In this document: in pieces, positions 1 through 5,990 of the stretch | Position numbering within the stretch: position 1 is the first letter of the stretch | How the letters are laid out: each line of letters starts with the position of its first letter | Assembly: GCA_903871865.1 (NCBI GenBank) | Contig: CAIQIL010000576.1 | Span: 1 to 6,909, forward strand | Source: an uncultured Burkholderiales bacterium | GTDB lineage: Bacteria > Pseudomonadota > Gammaproteobacteria > Burkholderiales > Burkholderiaceae_C | Reading direction: 5' to 3' | DNA: 6,909 nt | The notes under the pieces: generated by a model | What the model saw: the letters and a program-made list of their open reading frames with translations, nothing else | The model's database searches: none | What the model was told of the DNA's origin: nothing | Program-made: the position numbers and the translations under genes

Positions 1-358
1 ACGCATCCGCGAAGCGCACCTTGGCACCCGGCTTGGGCGACTTGCTGGCGCGCATGTGGGCCCAGACCTCGTTCGTGCCGGGCAGCACGCGCTCGACCAG
101 GGCCTCGACCGCACCGCCCGAGGCCTTGGCGCCGTACAGGCGGGCCTTGATGACGCGGGTGTTGTTGAAGACCAGCAGGTCGCCGGGCTGCAGCAGCTCG
201 GGCAGCTCGCGGAAGATGCGGTCGGTGGCGGGGAGGGCGCGGCCGTCGAGCAGGCGCGAGGCGCTGCGTTCGGCGGCAGGGTGCTGGGCGATCAGGGCCT
301 CGGGGAGTTCGAAATCGAAGTCGGCGAGGGTGAAAGCGGGCGGGGCAGACAGGCTCAT
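1..358 (-). CDS. queA: QueA, S-adenosylmethionine:tRNA ribosyltransferase-isomerase, N-terminal part (cut by window edge)
   Basis: QueA transfers and isomerises the ribosyl moiety of S-adenosylmethionine onto 7-aminomethyl-7-deazaguanine at tRNA position 34, giving epoxyqueuosine, the penultimate step of queuosine synthesis. It is cytoplasmic. The 119 visible residues match the N-terminus of the family: an opening of the type [20 protein letters not shown] (residues 13-32), then [18 protein letters not shown] (59-76), [12 protein letters not shown] (79-90) and [11 protein letters not shown] (101-111). The family is about 340-350 residues, so roughly two thirds of the gene lies beyond position 1. 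The ATG at 358-356 fits the usual family start, with a short extra MSLSAPPA extension. No clear Shine-Dalgarno sequence precedes it. It is divergent from the DUF3348 gene. The identification rests on family-specific motifs and is firm. Confidence 0.95.
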   Translation of the reverse strand, partial: MSLSAPPAFTLADFDFELPEALIAQHPAAERSASRLLDGRALPATDRIFRELPELLQPGDLLVFNNTRVIKARLYGAKASGGAVEALVERVLPGTNEVWAHMRASKSPKPGAKVRFADA

Positions 359-552
359 GCTTTTGAGGGGCGGACGGGCCCCGTGCCAAAAAGGGGTGCA
401 TTGTCGCTCACCGTTTAGACTTCCGCCTCCCCGACCGTCCCCCTGCGGCCTCTTTCTGGCTGTCTTTGCCTGCCTCTGTCCGTCTTTGCCTGGTCCCTGC
501 GCCCGTGTCCGCTCCTGTCTTCCTCCCACCTGCTGCTGCGCCCAAGACGGCC
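359..552. other. Divergent intergenic region between queA and the DUF3348 operon
   Basis: This 194-bp region must hold the promoters for queA (leftward) and the four-gene operon (rightward). I see no convincing -35/-10 pair on either strand. The best leftward -10-like hexamer is GACAAT on the minus strand, around positions 400-406. From about 420 to 540 the plus strand is strongly pyrimidine-rich, with no adenine from 435 to 527. No Shine-Dalgarno-like purine tract precedes the chosen start at 553. The plus frame stays open upstream to a TTG at 466, but the encoded stretch is Pro/Ala/Val-rich and does not look like the family, so I treat it as noncoding. Confidence 0.6.
462..492 (+). repeat. 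Short direct repeat, 20-bp period, in the operon leader
   Basis: The 11-mer GTCTTTGCCTG occurs at 462-472 and again at 482-492, exactly 20 bp apart. It lies inside the adenine-free pyrimidine-rich tract and about 60-90 bp before the likely start of the DUF3348 gene. This could be a two-site operator on one face of the helix, or a product of slippage in low-complexity DNA. The sequence alone does not decide. Confidence 0.5.
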
Positions 553-1236
553 ATGCCGGCCGTGCGCGCGAACTTCGCCAGCTCGCGGCTGGTGCGCTTG
601 CTGAGCGCGGCCACGGCGCGGGAGCAGGACGCCCCCCGACAGGACTTCGCCGAGCGCCTGGCCCAGTGGTTGAGCGCAGTGGACACCGTGCGCCTGCACG
701 CGGCCCTGCCGCCAGGCCCTGTCGGCGCCATCCCCACGACCCTGTCGGCGGGCACGAAGGCCTTGCGTGAGCGCACCGACGCCGAGCTGGCCCAGGTGCG
801 TGCCGGGCTGACCCAGGGCATCGCGGCGCAGGCCGCCCAGGCGCTGCGCGACGCCCCCCACGAAGCCGATGCGGGCCACGCGCCGCACCGCAAGCGCCAC
901 CTCGACCAGCAGGGCCAGATGGCGCAGAAAGTCGCCGCCCTGCGCGCCTCGGTGCGCCAGGCCCTGTCCCAGGCCTCGCCCCGCCTGCGCCAACTGGCCG
1001 CGCTGGACGCCGCCCTGGAGCAGACCCTGGGCGGGCGCGAGCACAAGCTGATGGCCGCGGTGCCCCTGCTGCTGGAAAAGCGTTTCGAGCAGTTGAAGCG
1101 CGCGCTGCCCGAGGGCTGGCACGGCGCCTATGTCGGAGAGATGCAGGAGATGCTGCACGCGGAGCTGGACCTCCGCCTGCAGCCGGTCATTGGATTGATG
1201 CACGCGTTGCGCAGCGAGGTCGAGAAGTACCCATGA
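553..1236 (+). CDS. DUF3348 family protein, first gene of the ZorAB-like motor operon
   Basis: This is a 227-residue soluble protein of unknown function. It has no signal peptide or membrane segment and looks almost entirely helical. The family-like signature is at the N-terminus: [11 protein letters not shown] (residues 8-18) and then [20 protein letters not shown] (31-50). A Gln/Ala/Arg-rich helical middle (about 65-160) follows. C-terminal amphipathic helices are near 163-185 (including [16 protein letters not shown]) and 198-220 (including [17 protein letters not shown]). I see no nuclease, ATPase or helicase motif. I chose the ATG at 553 because the recognisable family region begins just after it. 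An in-frame TTG at 466, GTG at 505 and GTG at 562 are alternatives, and none has a good ribosome binding site. The stop overlaps the DUF802 start in an ATGA, which implies translational coupling. The DUF3348 assignment comes from memory of the family and of this conserved neighbourhood. Confidence 0.8.
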   Translation: MPAVRANFASSRLVRLLSAATAREQDAPRQDFAERLAQWLSAVDTVRLHAALPPGPVGAIPTTLSAGTKALRERTDAELAQVRAGLTQGIAAQAAQALRDAPHEADAGHAPHRKRHLDQQGQMAQKVAALRASVRQALSQASPRLRQLAALDAALEQTLGGREHKLMAAVPLLLEKRFEQLKRALPEGWHGAYVGEMQEMLHAELDLRLQPVIGLMHALRSEVEKYP

Positions 1237-3464
1237 ACAGGATCGTTTTTGCAGTGGCCTTCGCCATCGGCCTGGTGGCAGTGGGCTGGGTGGGCGTGGG
1301 CTTCATCGGCGCGAGCTGGCTGGCCCTGGCCATGACCGGCGCCATCGCCGCCACCTATGTGCTGGGCGCCGCCGAGCTCTGGCAGTTCCGCGCCGCCTCG
1401 GACGCCCTGGCCGCGGCCCTGACCCACACGCCAGACAGCACCCCAGACAACACGCCTGCCAAGGCACCCGCAGATGCCACCGCGCTCGGCGACTGGCTGG
1501 CCCGCCTTCCCACCGCCCTGCGCCACCCCGTGCGCCAGCGCATCGAAGGCGAGCGCGTGGCCTTGCCGGCGCCGGCGCTCACGCCCTACCTGGTCGGCTT
1601 GCTGGTCATGCTCGGCATGCTGGGCACCTTCCTGGGCATGGTGGTGACCTTCCAGGGCGCCGTGTTCGCGCTCGAGGGCTCGACCGACCTGCAGGCCATC
1701 CGGGCGGCCCTGGCCGCGCCCATCAAGGGCCTGGGCCTGTCGTTTGGCACCTCGGTGGCTGGTGTCGCGGCCTCGGCCATGCTGGGCCTGATGTCGGCGC
1801 TCAGCCGCCGCGAGCGCCTGGCGCTGGTCCGCCTGCTCGACACCCGCATCGCCACGGTGCTGCGGCCGCTGTCTGCGCGCCACCAGCGCGCCGCACAGCG
1901 CGAGCAGCAAGCCGACGCCCAGCGCACCGACACCCTGCAGGCCTTGCAAGCGCAAGCCCAGGCCTTGCCCGCGATGGTGCAGGCCTTGCAAGCCCTGGCC
2001 GAAGGCGTGGAGCGCCGCCACCAGCAGCTCGGTGAGCAGATGCTGGCCCAGCAAGCCGACTTCCACCGCGAAGCCTCGGCGGCCTATGCCCAGCTGGCGC
2101 AATCCGTGGCGCGCTCGTTGCAAGACAGCCTGGTGGCCAGCGCGCAGGTGGCCGGCGACAGCCTGAAGCCCGTGGTGCAAGCGGCCATGGCCGAGATCTC
2201 GGCCGAATCTGCCCGCACGCACCAGCGCCTGGTGGACGCCACGCAGGCCCAGCTCGACGGCCTCTCGGCGCGCTTCGGCGACACCGCCCGCACCGTGTCC
2301 GAAGGCTGGACGAGCGCCTTGCAGGCCCACGCCGACACCAGCGCGCAGCTCGGCGACCAGCTCGGTCGCACGCTGGATGGCTTCACCGACACCTTCGCCC
2401 AGCGTGCCGACGCTGTGCTGGCCGCCGTGCAGCAATCGGCCACGCAGGCCCAGGCCGCCCAGGCCGAGGCAGACCAGCGCAAGCTCGGCGCCTGGACGCA
2501 GGCCCTGGCCACGCAGGCCGCCCAGCTCGGTGCCGAGTGGCAGCGCGTGGGCGCACAGACCTTGCAGCAGCAAGACGCCATCTGCCAGACCCTGCAGGCC
2601 AGCGCCCAGGACATCGCCGAGCGCACCCGCCAGCAGGCCCACCAGACGCTGGACGACATCGCCCAGCTGGTGAGCCAGTCGCAGGCGTTGCTCCAGGCCC
2701 GCACCGAGGCCGAATCGCAATGGGCCGCCCAGCACGGCGAACGCATGGACCAGCTCGCCAGCCTGTGGCGCACCGAGCTGGCCGCCTTGCGTGCCGATGA
2801 AGCCCAGCGGGGCGATGCCGCCGTGGTCCGCCTGGGCGAGCTGCAAGACGCCGTCACCCAGCACCTGGCCACCCTGGGCACGGCCCTGGAAGCGCCCATG
2901 ACCCGCCTGATGCAGACCGCCGCCGAGGTGCCGCAGGCCGCGTCCGAGGTCATCGCGCAACTGCGCACCGAGATGGCCCAGCTCAGCGAGCGCGACACCC
3001 ACTCGCTGCAGGAGCGCGCCACCGTCATGGGCCAGATCCGCACCCTGCTGGACACGATCAACCAGGCCTCCGGCGAACAGCGCGCCAGCATCGAGGCCCT
3101 GGCCGCCTCGGCCGCGTCCGTCATGGACCAGGCCAGCCGCCAGTTCGCCGACACGCTCGGTGTGCAGGCCAGCAAGACCGATCACCTGGCCGCCCACGTG
3201 GTCAGCAGCGCCATCGAGCTCTCCACCCTGGGCGAGGCCTTCCGCCACGGCGTGCAGGCCTTCAGCGACACCAACGGCCAGCTCGCCGCCGGCTTGCAGC
3301 GCCTGGAAGCCACGCTGCAGCAGTCCATGGCGCGCAGCGACGAGCAACTGGCCTACTACGTGGCCCAGGCGCGCGAGGTCATCGACCTGAGCATCAGCGC
3401 GCAGCAAGGCATCGTCGAAGACCTGCGCCAGCTGCGGCCGGCCCTGGCCGGGGGCGCGGCATGA
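1233..3464 (+). CDS. DUF802 protein: ZorA/MotA-like membrane core with a very long helical cytoplasmic tail
   Basis: This 743-residue inner-membrane protein resembles a stator or motor subunit. Predicted membrane helices are at about 3-25, 27-48, 116-140 and 163-190. A polar, Pro-rich segment (63-115) separates the first and second pairs. The third helix carries GLLVMLGMLGTFLGMV (122-137) and the fourth carries GLGLSFGTSVAGVAAS (166-181). These match the paired helices of the MotA/TolQ/ExbB superfamily, and the GTFLG and TS-x-x-G patterns most resemble ZorA. Residues 191-743 form an Ala/Gln/Arg-rich helical, probably coiled-coil tail with few prolines and only three lysines. Within it, a Trp-anchored repeat (Trp at 359, 421, 436, 497, 512) fits the repeated DUF802 region. 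The length is close to that of ZorA of E. coli Zorya (about 730). It overlaps both neighbours by ATGA. The membrane core fold is fairly secure; the cellular role is unknown. A generic methyl-accepting or Smc-like protein is unlikely given the membrane core. Confidence 0.85.
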   Translation: MNRIVFAVAFAIGLVAVGWVGVGFIGASWLALAMTGAIAATYVLGAAELWQFRAASDALAAALTHTPDSTPDNTPAKAPADATALGDWLARLPTALRHPVRQRIEGERVALPAPALTPYLVGLLVMLGMLGTFLGMVVTFQGAVFALEGSTDLQAIRAALAAPIKGLGLSFGTSVAGVAASAMLGLMSALSRRERLALVRLLDTRIATVLRPLSARHQRAAQREQQADAQRTDTLQALQAQAQALPAMVQALQALAEGVERRHQQLGEQMLAQQADFHREASAAYAQLAQSVARSLQDSLVASAQVAGDSLKPVVQAAMAEISAESARTHQRLVDATQAQLDGLSARFGDTARTVSEGWTSALQAHADTSAQLGDQLGRTLDGFTDTFAQRADAVLAAVQQSATQAQAAQAEADQRKLGAWTQALATQAAQLGAEWQRVGAQTLQQQDAICQTLQASAQDIAERTRQQAHQTLDDIAQLVSQSQALLQARTEAESQWAAQHGERMDQLASLWRTELAALRADEAQRGDAAVVRLGELQDAVTQHLATLGTALEAPMTRLMQTAAEVPQAASEVIAQLRTEMAQLSERDTHSLQERATVMGQIRTLLDTINQASGEQRASIEALAASAASVMDQASRQFADTLGVQASKTDHLAAHVVSSAIELSTLGEAFRHGVQAFSDTNGQLAAGLQRLEATLQQSMARSDEQLAYYVAQAREVIDLSISAQQGIVEDLRQLRPALAGGAA

Positions 3465-4150
3465 GCGCGCTGGATGGCCTGGACGACGCCGTCGATGTTG
3501 GCGACATCGGCGAGCACGACGAGGCCCTGAGCCCGGCGGCCAGTGACACCGCGCCAGTCTGGGCCGTCTTCGGCGACCTCATGGCCGGTCTGCTGGGCGC
3601 CTTCGTGCTGATCCTGGTGGGCGTGCTGGTCGTGCAGATGGACCTGGTCAGCCACCTCGAAGCCGAGGTGAAGAAGCGCCAGGTCGAAGAGCAGCGCCGC
3701 ATGGCCCTGGAGAAGGCCCTGGCCATCCCGCTGCGCTCGGGCCGGGTCACGCTGAACAACGGCCGCATCGGCATCAGCGGCAGCGTGCTGTTCGCCTTCA
3801 ACTCCGACCAGCTGCGCCCCGAGGGCCGCCAGCTGCTGCAGACCCTGGTGCCGCCGCTGCGCGTCTACCTCGGCGAGCGCGACGAGATGCTGATGGTCAG
3901 CGGCTTCACCGACGACAAGCCTGTGCAGAACCGCAACGACCGCTACGCCGACAACCTGGAGCTCTCGGCCCAGCGCGCCCTGACCGTGACGCGCGCCCTC
4001 ATCGGCGAAGGCATGCCCTCGTCGCGCGTGTTCGCCGCGGCCTTCGGTGCCGAGCAACCCGCCGCGCCCAACACCAGCGAAGCCGGCCGGGCGCTGAACC
4101 GCCGCGTCGAGATGGCGCCGGTGCCCAAGGCGGCGCCGCCTGCGCCCTGA
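3461..4150 (+). CDS. OmpA family protein, ZorB/MotB-like stator anchor
   Basis: This 229-residue protein has a short acidic cytoplasmic N-terminus (1-30), a single membrane helix (about 33-59) and a periplasmic OmpA/MotB C-terminal domain (about 98-218). The helix begins with VWAVFGDLMAGLLGAFVLIL. Asp39 sits where MotB has its proton-binding aspartate and ZorB its ion-binding aspartate. A charged helical linker (61-88) follows. The OmpA domain shows VLFAFNSDQLRPEG (109-122), SGFTDDKP (147-154), LELSAQRALTVTRALI (166-181) and ALNRRVEM (211-218). Asp151 and Arg172 occupy the positions that bind diaminopimelate in OmpA domains, so peptidoglycan binding should be intact. It has no cleavable signal peptide, as expected for an inner-membrane stator anchor. 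The start overlaps the DUF802 stop by ATGA. The pairing implies a 5:2-type ion-driven complex with the DUF802 protein; this is inferred from family architecture. Confidence 0.9.
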   Translation: MSALDGLDDAVDVGDIGEHDEALSPAASDTAPVWAVFGDLMAGLLGAFVLILVGVLVVQMDLVSHLEAEVKKRQVEEQRRMALEKALAIPLRSGRVTLNNGRIGISGSVLFAFNSDQLRPEGRQLLQTLVPPLRVYLGERDEMLMVSGFTDDKPVQNRNDRYADNLELSAQRALTVTRALIGEGMPSSRVFAAAFGAEQPAAPNTSEAGRALNRRVEMAPVPKAAPPAP

Positions 4151-4160
4151 ACGCGCCGAC

Positions 4161-4793
4161 ATGAACGACAGCGACTTCACCGCGGCCCTGGCGTCCCTGC
4201 GAGAGGCAGGTGCCGCCCAGCGCGACCCCATCGGCTTCCAGCACATGGTGCTGATGGCGCAGCGCCTGCAGGCGCAATCTGGCGCCGTGCAGCGCATCCT
4301 GGCCGGGCGGCTGCGCGAGGCCCTGACGCGGGCAGCGGCCAGGGCCACCGAGGCTGAGCCGATCCCCACCGCCACACCCACCTCTGCGCCTGCCCCCGCC
4401 ACGCCAAGCCCATTGGCCGAGCTCCACCGCCACATCCTGGCCGTCTCGGGTGGCGGCCCTGCGCCGACCGCCGCCACCGCAGCGGCCCGATCGACGCCAT
4501 CGGCCAGCCCCACCGGGCTGCCGCCCGAACTCAAAAGCCTCGACCGCTTCCGCGGCACCTGGGCCAAGGTCGCGGCCGACGCCCAGGTGGACAAGGCCCT
4601 GGCGCGTGCACCCGACAACGCCGGCCCCTTGAACTCGCACCTGCTGGTGCTGCGTTCGCTGGCGGCCCTGCGCGAGCTCTCGCCCGAACACCTGCACGGT
4701 GTGCTGGCCCAGCTCGACGCCCTCTTGTGGCTGGAGCAGGCCACGCACAAGCCGACCGCCAGCCCGGCGCGCCGCAGCCGCGCGGCCAAGTGA
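4161..4793 (+). CDS. DUF2894 family protein, last gene of the ZorAB-like motor operon
   Basis: This 210-residue soluble protein is of unknown function, with no signal peptide or membrane helix. An N-terminal helical region (1-64) with FQHMVLMAQRLQAQSGAVQ (26-44) leads into an Ala/Pro/Thr-rich linker (65-83). A short helix LAELHRHILAV (85-95) and a second low-complexity linker (96-120) follow. The conserved C-terminal domain (122-195) contains LDRFRGTWAKV (127-137), the strong signature APDNAGPLNSHLLVLRSL (150-167), LSPEHLHGVLAQLDALLWLE (173-192) and a basic end. This last block is the DUF2894 hallmark as I remember the family. It starts 10 bp after the OmpA-family gene, with no clear ribosome binding site, and is surely co-transcribed. 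It could be a cytoplasmic adaptor that binds the long DUF802 tail; nothing in the sequence indicates enzymatic activity. Confidence 0.8.
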   Translation: MNDSDFTAALASLREAGAAQRDPIGFQHMVLMAQRLQAQSGAVQRILAGRLREALTRAAARATEAEPIPTATPTSAPAPATPSPLAELHRHILAVSGGGPAPTAATAAARSTPSASPTGLPPELKSLDRFRGTWAKVAADAQVDKALARAPDNAGPLNSHLLVLRSLAALRELSPEHLHGVLAQLDALLWLEQATHKPTASPARRSRAAK

Positions 4794-4805
4794 CCGGCCA
4801 AGTGA
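4783..4805 (+). repeat. 12-bp-period tandem duplication spanning the DUF2894 stop codon
   Basis: CGGCCAAGTGA occurs at 4783-4793 and again at 4795-4805. The period is 12, so the second copy places another TGA (4803-4805) in frame four codons after the real stop (4791-4793). Readthrough would therefore add only three sense codons. It looks like a recent slippage duplication. Confidence 0.75.
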
Positions 4806-4836
4806 GTTGCCTGCCGAGCCTGGCCTGAAGCCGATC

Positions 4837-4864
4837 TCAGGGCTTGATGGTCAGGGCTTGATGG
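4837..4864 (-). repeat. 14-bp tandem duplication spanning the alcohol dehydrogenase stop codon
   Basis: TCAGGGCTTGATGG is present twice head to tail at 4837-4850 and 4851-4864. On the minus strand each copy reads CCATCAAGCCCTGA, which encodes the C-terminal end of the dehydrogenase and its stop. The period of 14 puts the duplicated stop (4837-4839) in a different frame from the gene's own stop (4851-4853). The convergent junction at 4794-4850 holds no obvious T-tailed hairpin terminator. Confidence 0.8.
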
Positions 4865-5948
4865 CCACCTTCAGCACGCCATCGCGCTGGTGCGAGAACA
4901 ACTCGTAGGCCGCGACGATGTCTTCGAGCTTGTACTGGTGCGTCACCAGCAGGCCCAGGTCCACGCGCCCCGAGGCCACCACGTTCATCAGGCGGCGCAT
5001 GCGCTCCTTGCCGCCGGGGCACAGCGCGGTGTTGATCTTGTGGTCGCCCAGGCCGGCGGCGAAGGCCGACAGCGGGATGGTCAGGTCCTCGGAGTACACG
5101 CCCAGGCTGGACAGCGTGCCGCCCGGCTTGAGCACGCGCAGGGCCGACGCAAAGGTGGCCTGCGTGCCCAGCGCCTCGATGGACGCGTCCACGCCCTTGC
5201 CGCCGGTCAGCTTCATGACCTCGTCCACCACGTCGCAGGTCTTGAAGTTCAGCGTGGCGTCCGCGCCCATCTTGCGCGCCACGTCCAGGCGGTGCTCGTT
5301 GCCATCGACCGCGATGATGGTCGTGGCGCCCAGCAGGCGCGCGCCCGCCGTCGCGCACAGGCCGATCGGGCCCTGCGCGAACACCACCACCGTGTCGCCG
5401 ATGCGGATGTTGGCGTTCTCGGCGCCCTTGAAACCGGTGGACATGATGTCCGGGCACATCAGCACCTGCTCGTCCGTCAGCCCGTCGGGGATGGGGGCGA
5501 GGTTGGCCTGGGCGTCAGGCACCAGCACGTACTCGGCCTGGGTGCCGTCGATCAGGTTGCCAAAGCGCCAGCCGGCCGTGGCCTTGTAGCCGTGGCAGCC
5601 GCACAGGCCTTGCGGCACCAGGTAGCTGCCGTCCTGCGAGGGGGCACCGTCCTGGGCGGCGTAGGAGTTGAAGTTCGGGCAGATGGCCCCGGCGATGACG
5701 CGCTGGCCCTCGCGGTAACCCACCACGGCGCTGCCCAGCTTCTCGATCACGCCCACGGGCTCGTGGCCCACGGTCAGGCCTTTGGCCACCGGGTACTCGC
5801 CCTTGAGGATGTGGACGTCGGTGCCGCAGATCGTGGTCGTGGTGATGCGGACCAGGGCGTCGTTGGGGCCCACGTCCGGGATCTTCTTGTCCACGACCTC
5901 GATGCGGCCGGGTTCCACGAAAACAGCGGCTTTCATCATGGCGTTCAT
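4851..5948 (-). CDS. adh: Zinc-dependent medium-chain alcohol dehydrogenase, Cupriavidus fermentative ADH / secondary-alcohol type
   Basis: This 365-residue cytoplasmic enzyme should interconvert alcohols (secondary alcohols, 2,3-butanediol or ethanol) with ketones or aldehydes using a nicotinamide cofactor. The catalytic zinc ligands are visible: Cys41 in TICGTDVH (39-46), His62 and Glu63 in GHEPVG (61-66), and Asp167 in CPDIMSTGF (165-173). The last matches the Asp ligand of Thermoanaerobacter brockii and Clostridium beijerinckii ADH. The four-cysteine structural-zinc loop is absent, as in those enzymes. The Rossmann motif AQGPIG (181-186) leads to Asp205 in IIAVDGNEHR (201-210), which suggests NAD(H) rather than NADP(H). 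The whole chain resembles the multifunctional fermentative ADH of Cupriavidus necator, including MNAMMKAAVFVEPGRIE at the start. I chose the ATG at 5948 because AGGAG lies 6 nt upstream; an upstream in-frame ATG at 6020 would add 24 residues unlike the family. It is convergent with the motor operon. Confidence 0.95.
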   Translation of the reverse strand: MNAMMKAAVFVEPGRIEVVDKKIPDVGPNDALVRITTTTICGTDVHILKGEYPVAKGLTVGHEPVGVIEKLGSAVVGYREGQRVIAGAICPNFNSYAAQDGAPSQDGSYLVPQGLCGCHGYKATAGWRFGNLIDGTQAEYVLVPDAQANLAPIPDGLTDEQVLMCPDIMSTGFKGAENANIRIGDTVVVFAQGPIGLCATAGARLLGATTIIAVDGNEHRLDVARKMGADATLNFKTCDVVDEVMKLTGGKGVDASIEALGTQATFASALRVLKPGGTLSSLGVYSEDLTIPLSAFAAGLGDHKINTALCPGGKERMRRLMNVVASGRVDLGLLVTHQYKLEDIVAAYELFSHQRDGVLKVAIKP

Positions 5949-5954
5949 GCGGTG

Positions 5955-5959
5955 CTCCT
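5955..5959 (-). promoter_or_regulatory. Ribosome binding site deciding the adh start
   Basis: AGGAG on the minus strand lies 6 nt before the ATG at 5948-5946. It is the clearest Shine-Dalgarno sequence in the window. It supports that start over the ATG at 6020 and over the two later ATGs at 5939 and 5936. Confidence 0.8.
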
Positions 5960-5973
5960 GCGCTTGGGTGTCA

Positions 5974-5990
5974 GCTTGCATGATGCGAGC
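5974..5990. promoter_or_regulatory. Imperfect 17-bp palindrome upstream of adh, possible operator
   Basis: GCTTGCAT-G-ATGCGAGC is an inverted repeat with 8-bp arms and one mismatch around a single central base. It lies 26-42 bp before the adh start and about 160 bp before the divergent ParB-like gene. The size and symmetry suit a dimeric helix-turn-helix regulator. The DNA is GC-rich and there is only one copy, so chance is not excluded. Confidence 0.35.

Noticed and set aside
466..552. N-terminal extension of the DUF3348 gene from a TTG at 466
   Set aside because: The 29 extra residues are Pro/Ala/Val-rich, come from an adenine-free tract and have no ribosome binding site. The family region begins after the ATG at 553.
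1938..1993. 14-bp direct repeat CAGGCCTTGCAAGC at 1938-1951 and 1980-1993
   Set aside because: It lies inside the DUF802 coding region and encodes recurring LQALQA-type helical residues. It is explained by protein composition and codon bias.
1128..3407. Long open frame on the minus strand opposite the DUF802 gene (759 codons)
   Set aside because: It mirrors the plus-strand coding frame in GC-rich DNA, gives a low-complexity Gly/Leu/Gln/His-rich product, and overlaps a gene with clear domains.
553..4793. Complete canonical Zorya defence system
   Set aside because: No ZorC, ZorD helicase or ZorE HNH nuclease features are visible in or beside the operon. Only the motor pair resembles Zorya.
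3356..4801. Minus-strand open frame of 481 codons opposite the OmpA-family and DUF2894 genes
   Set aside because: The product is low-complexity and matches nothing I recognise. The plus-strand genes beneath it have clear family motifs.
4828..4845. Hairpin AAGCC-GGCTT in the convergent junction as a terminator
   Set aside because: The stem is only 5 bp, with an 8-nt loop and no T-tract on either strand.
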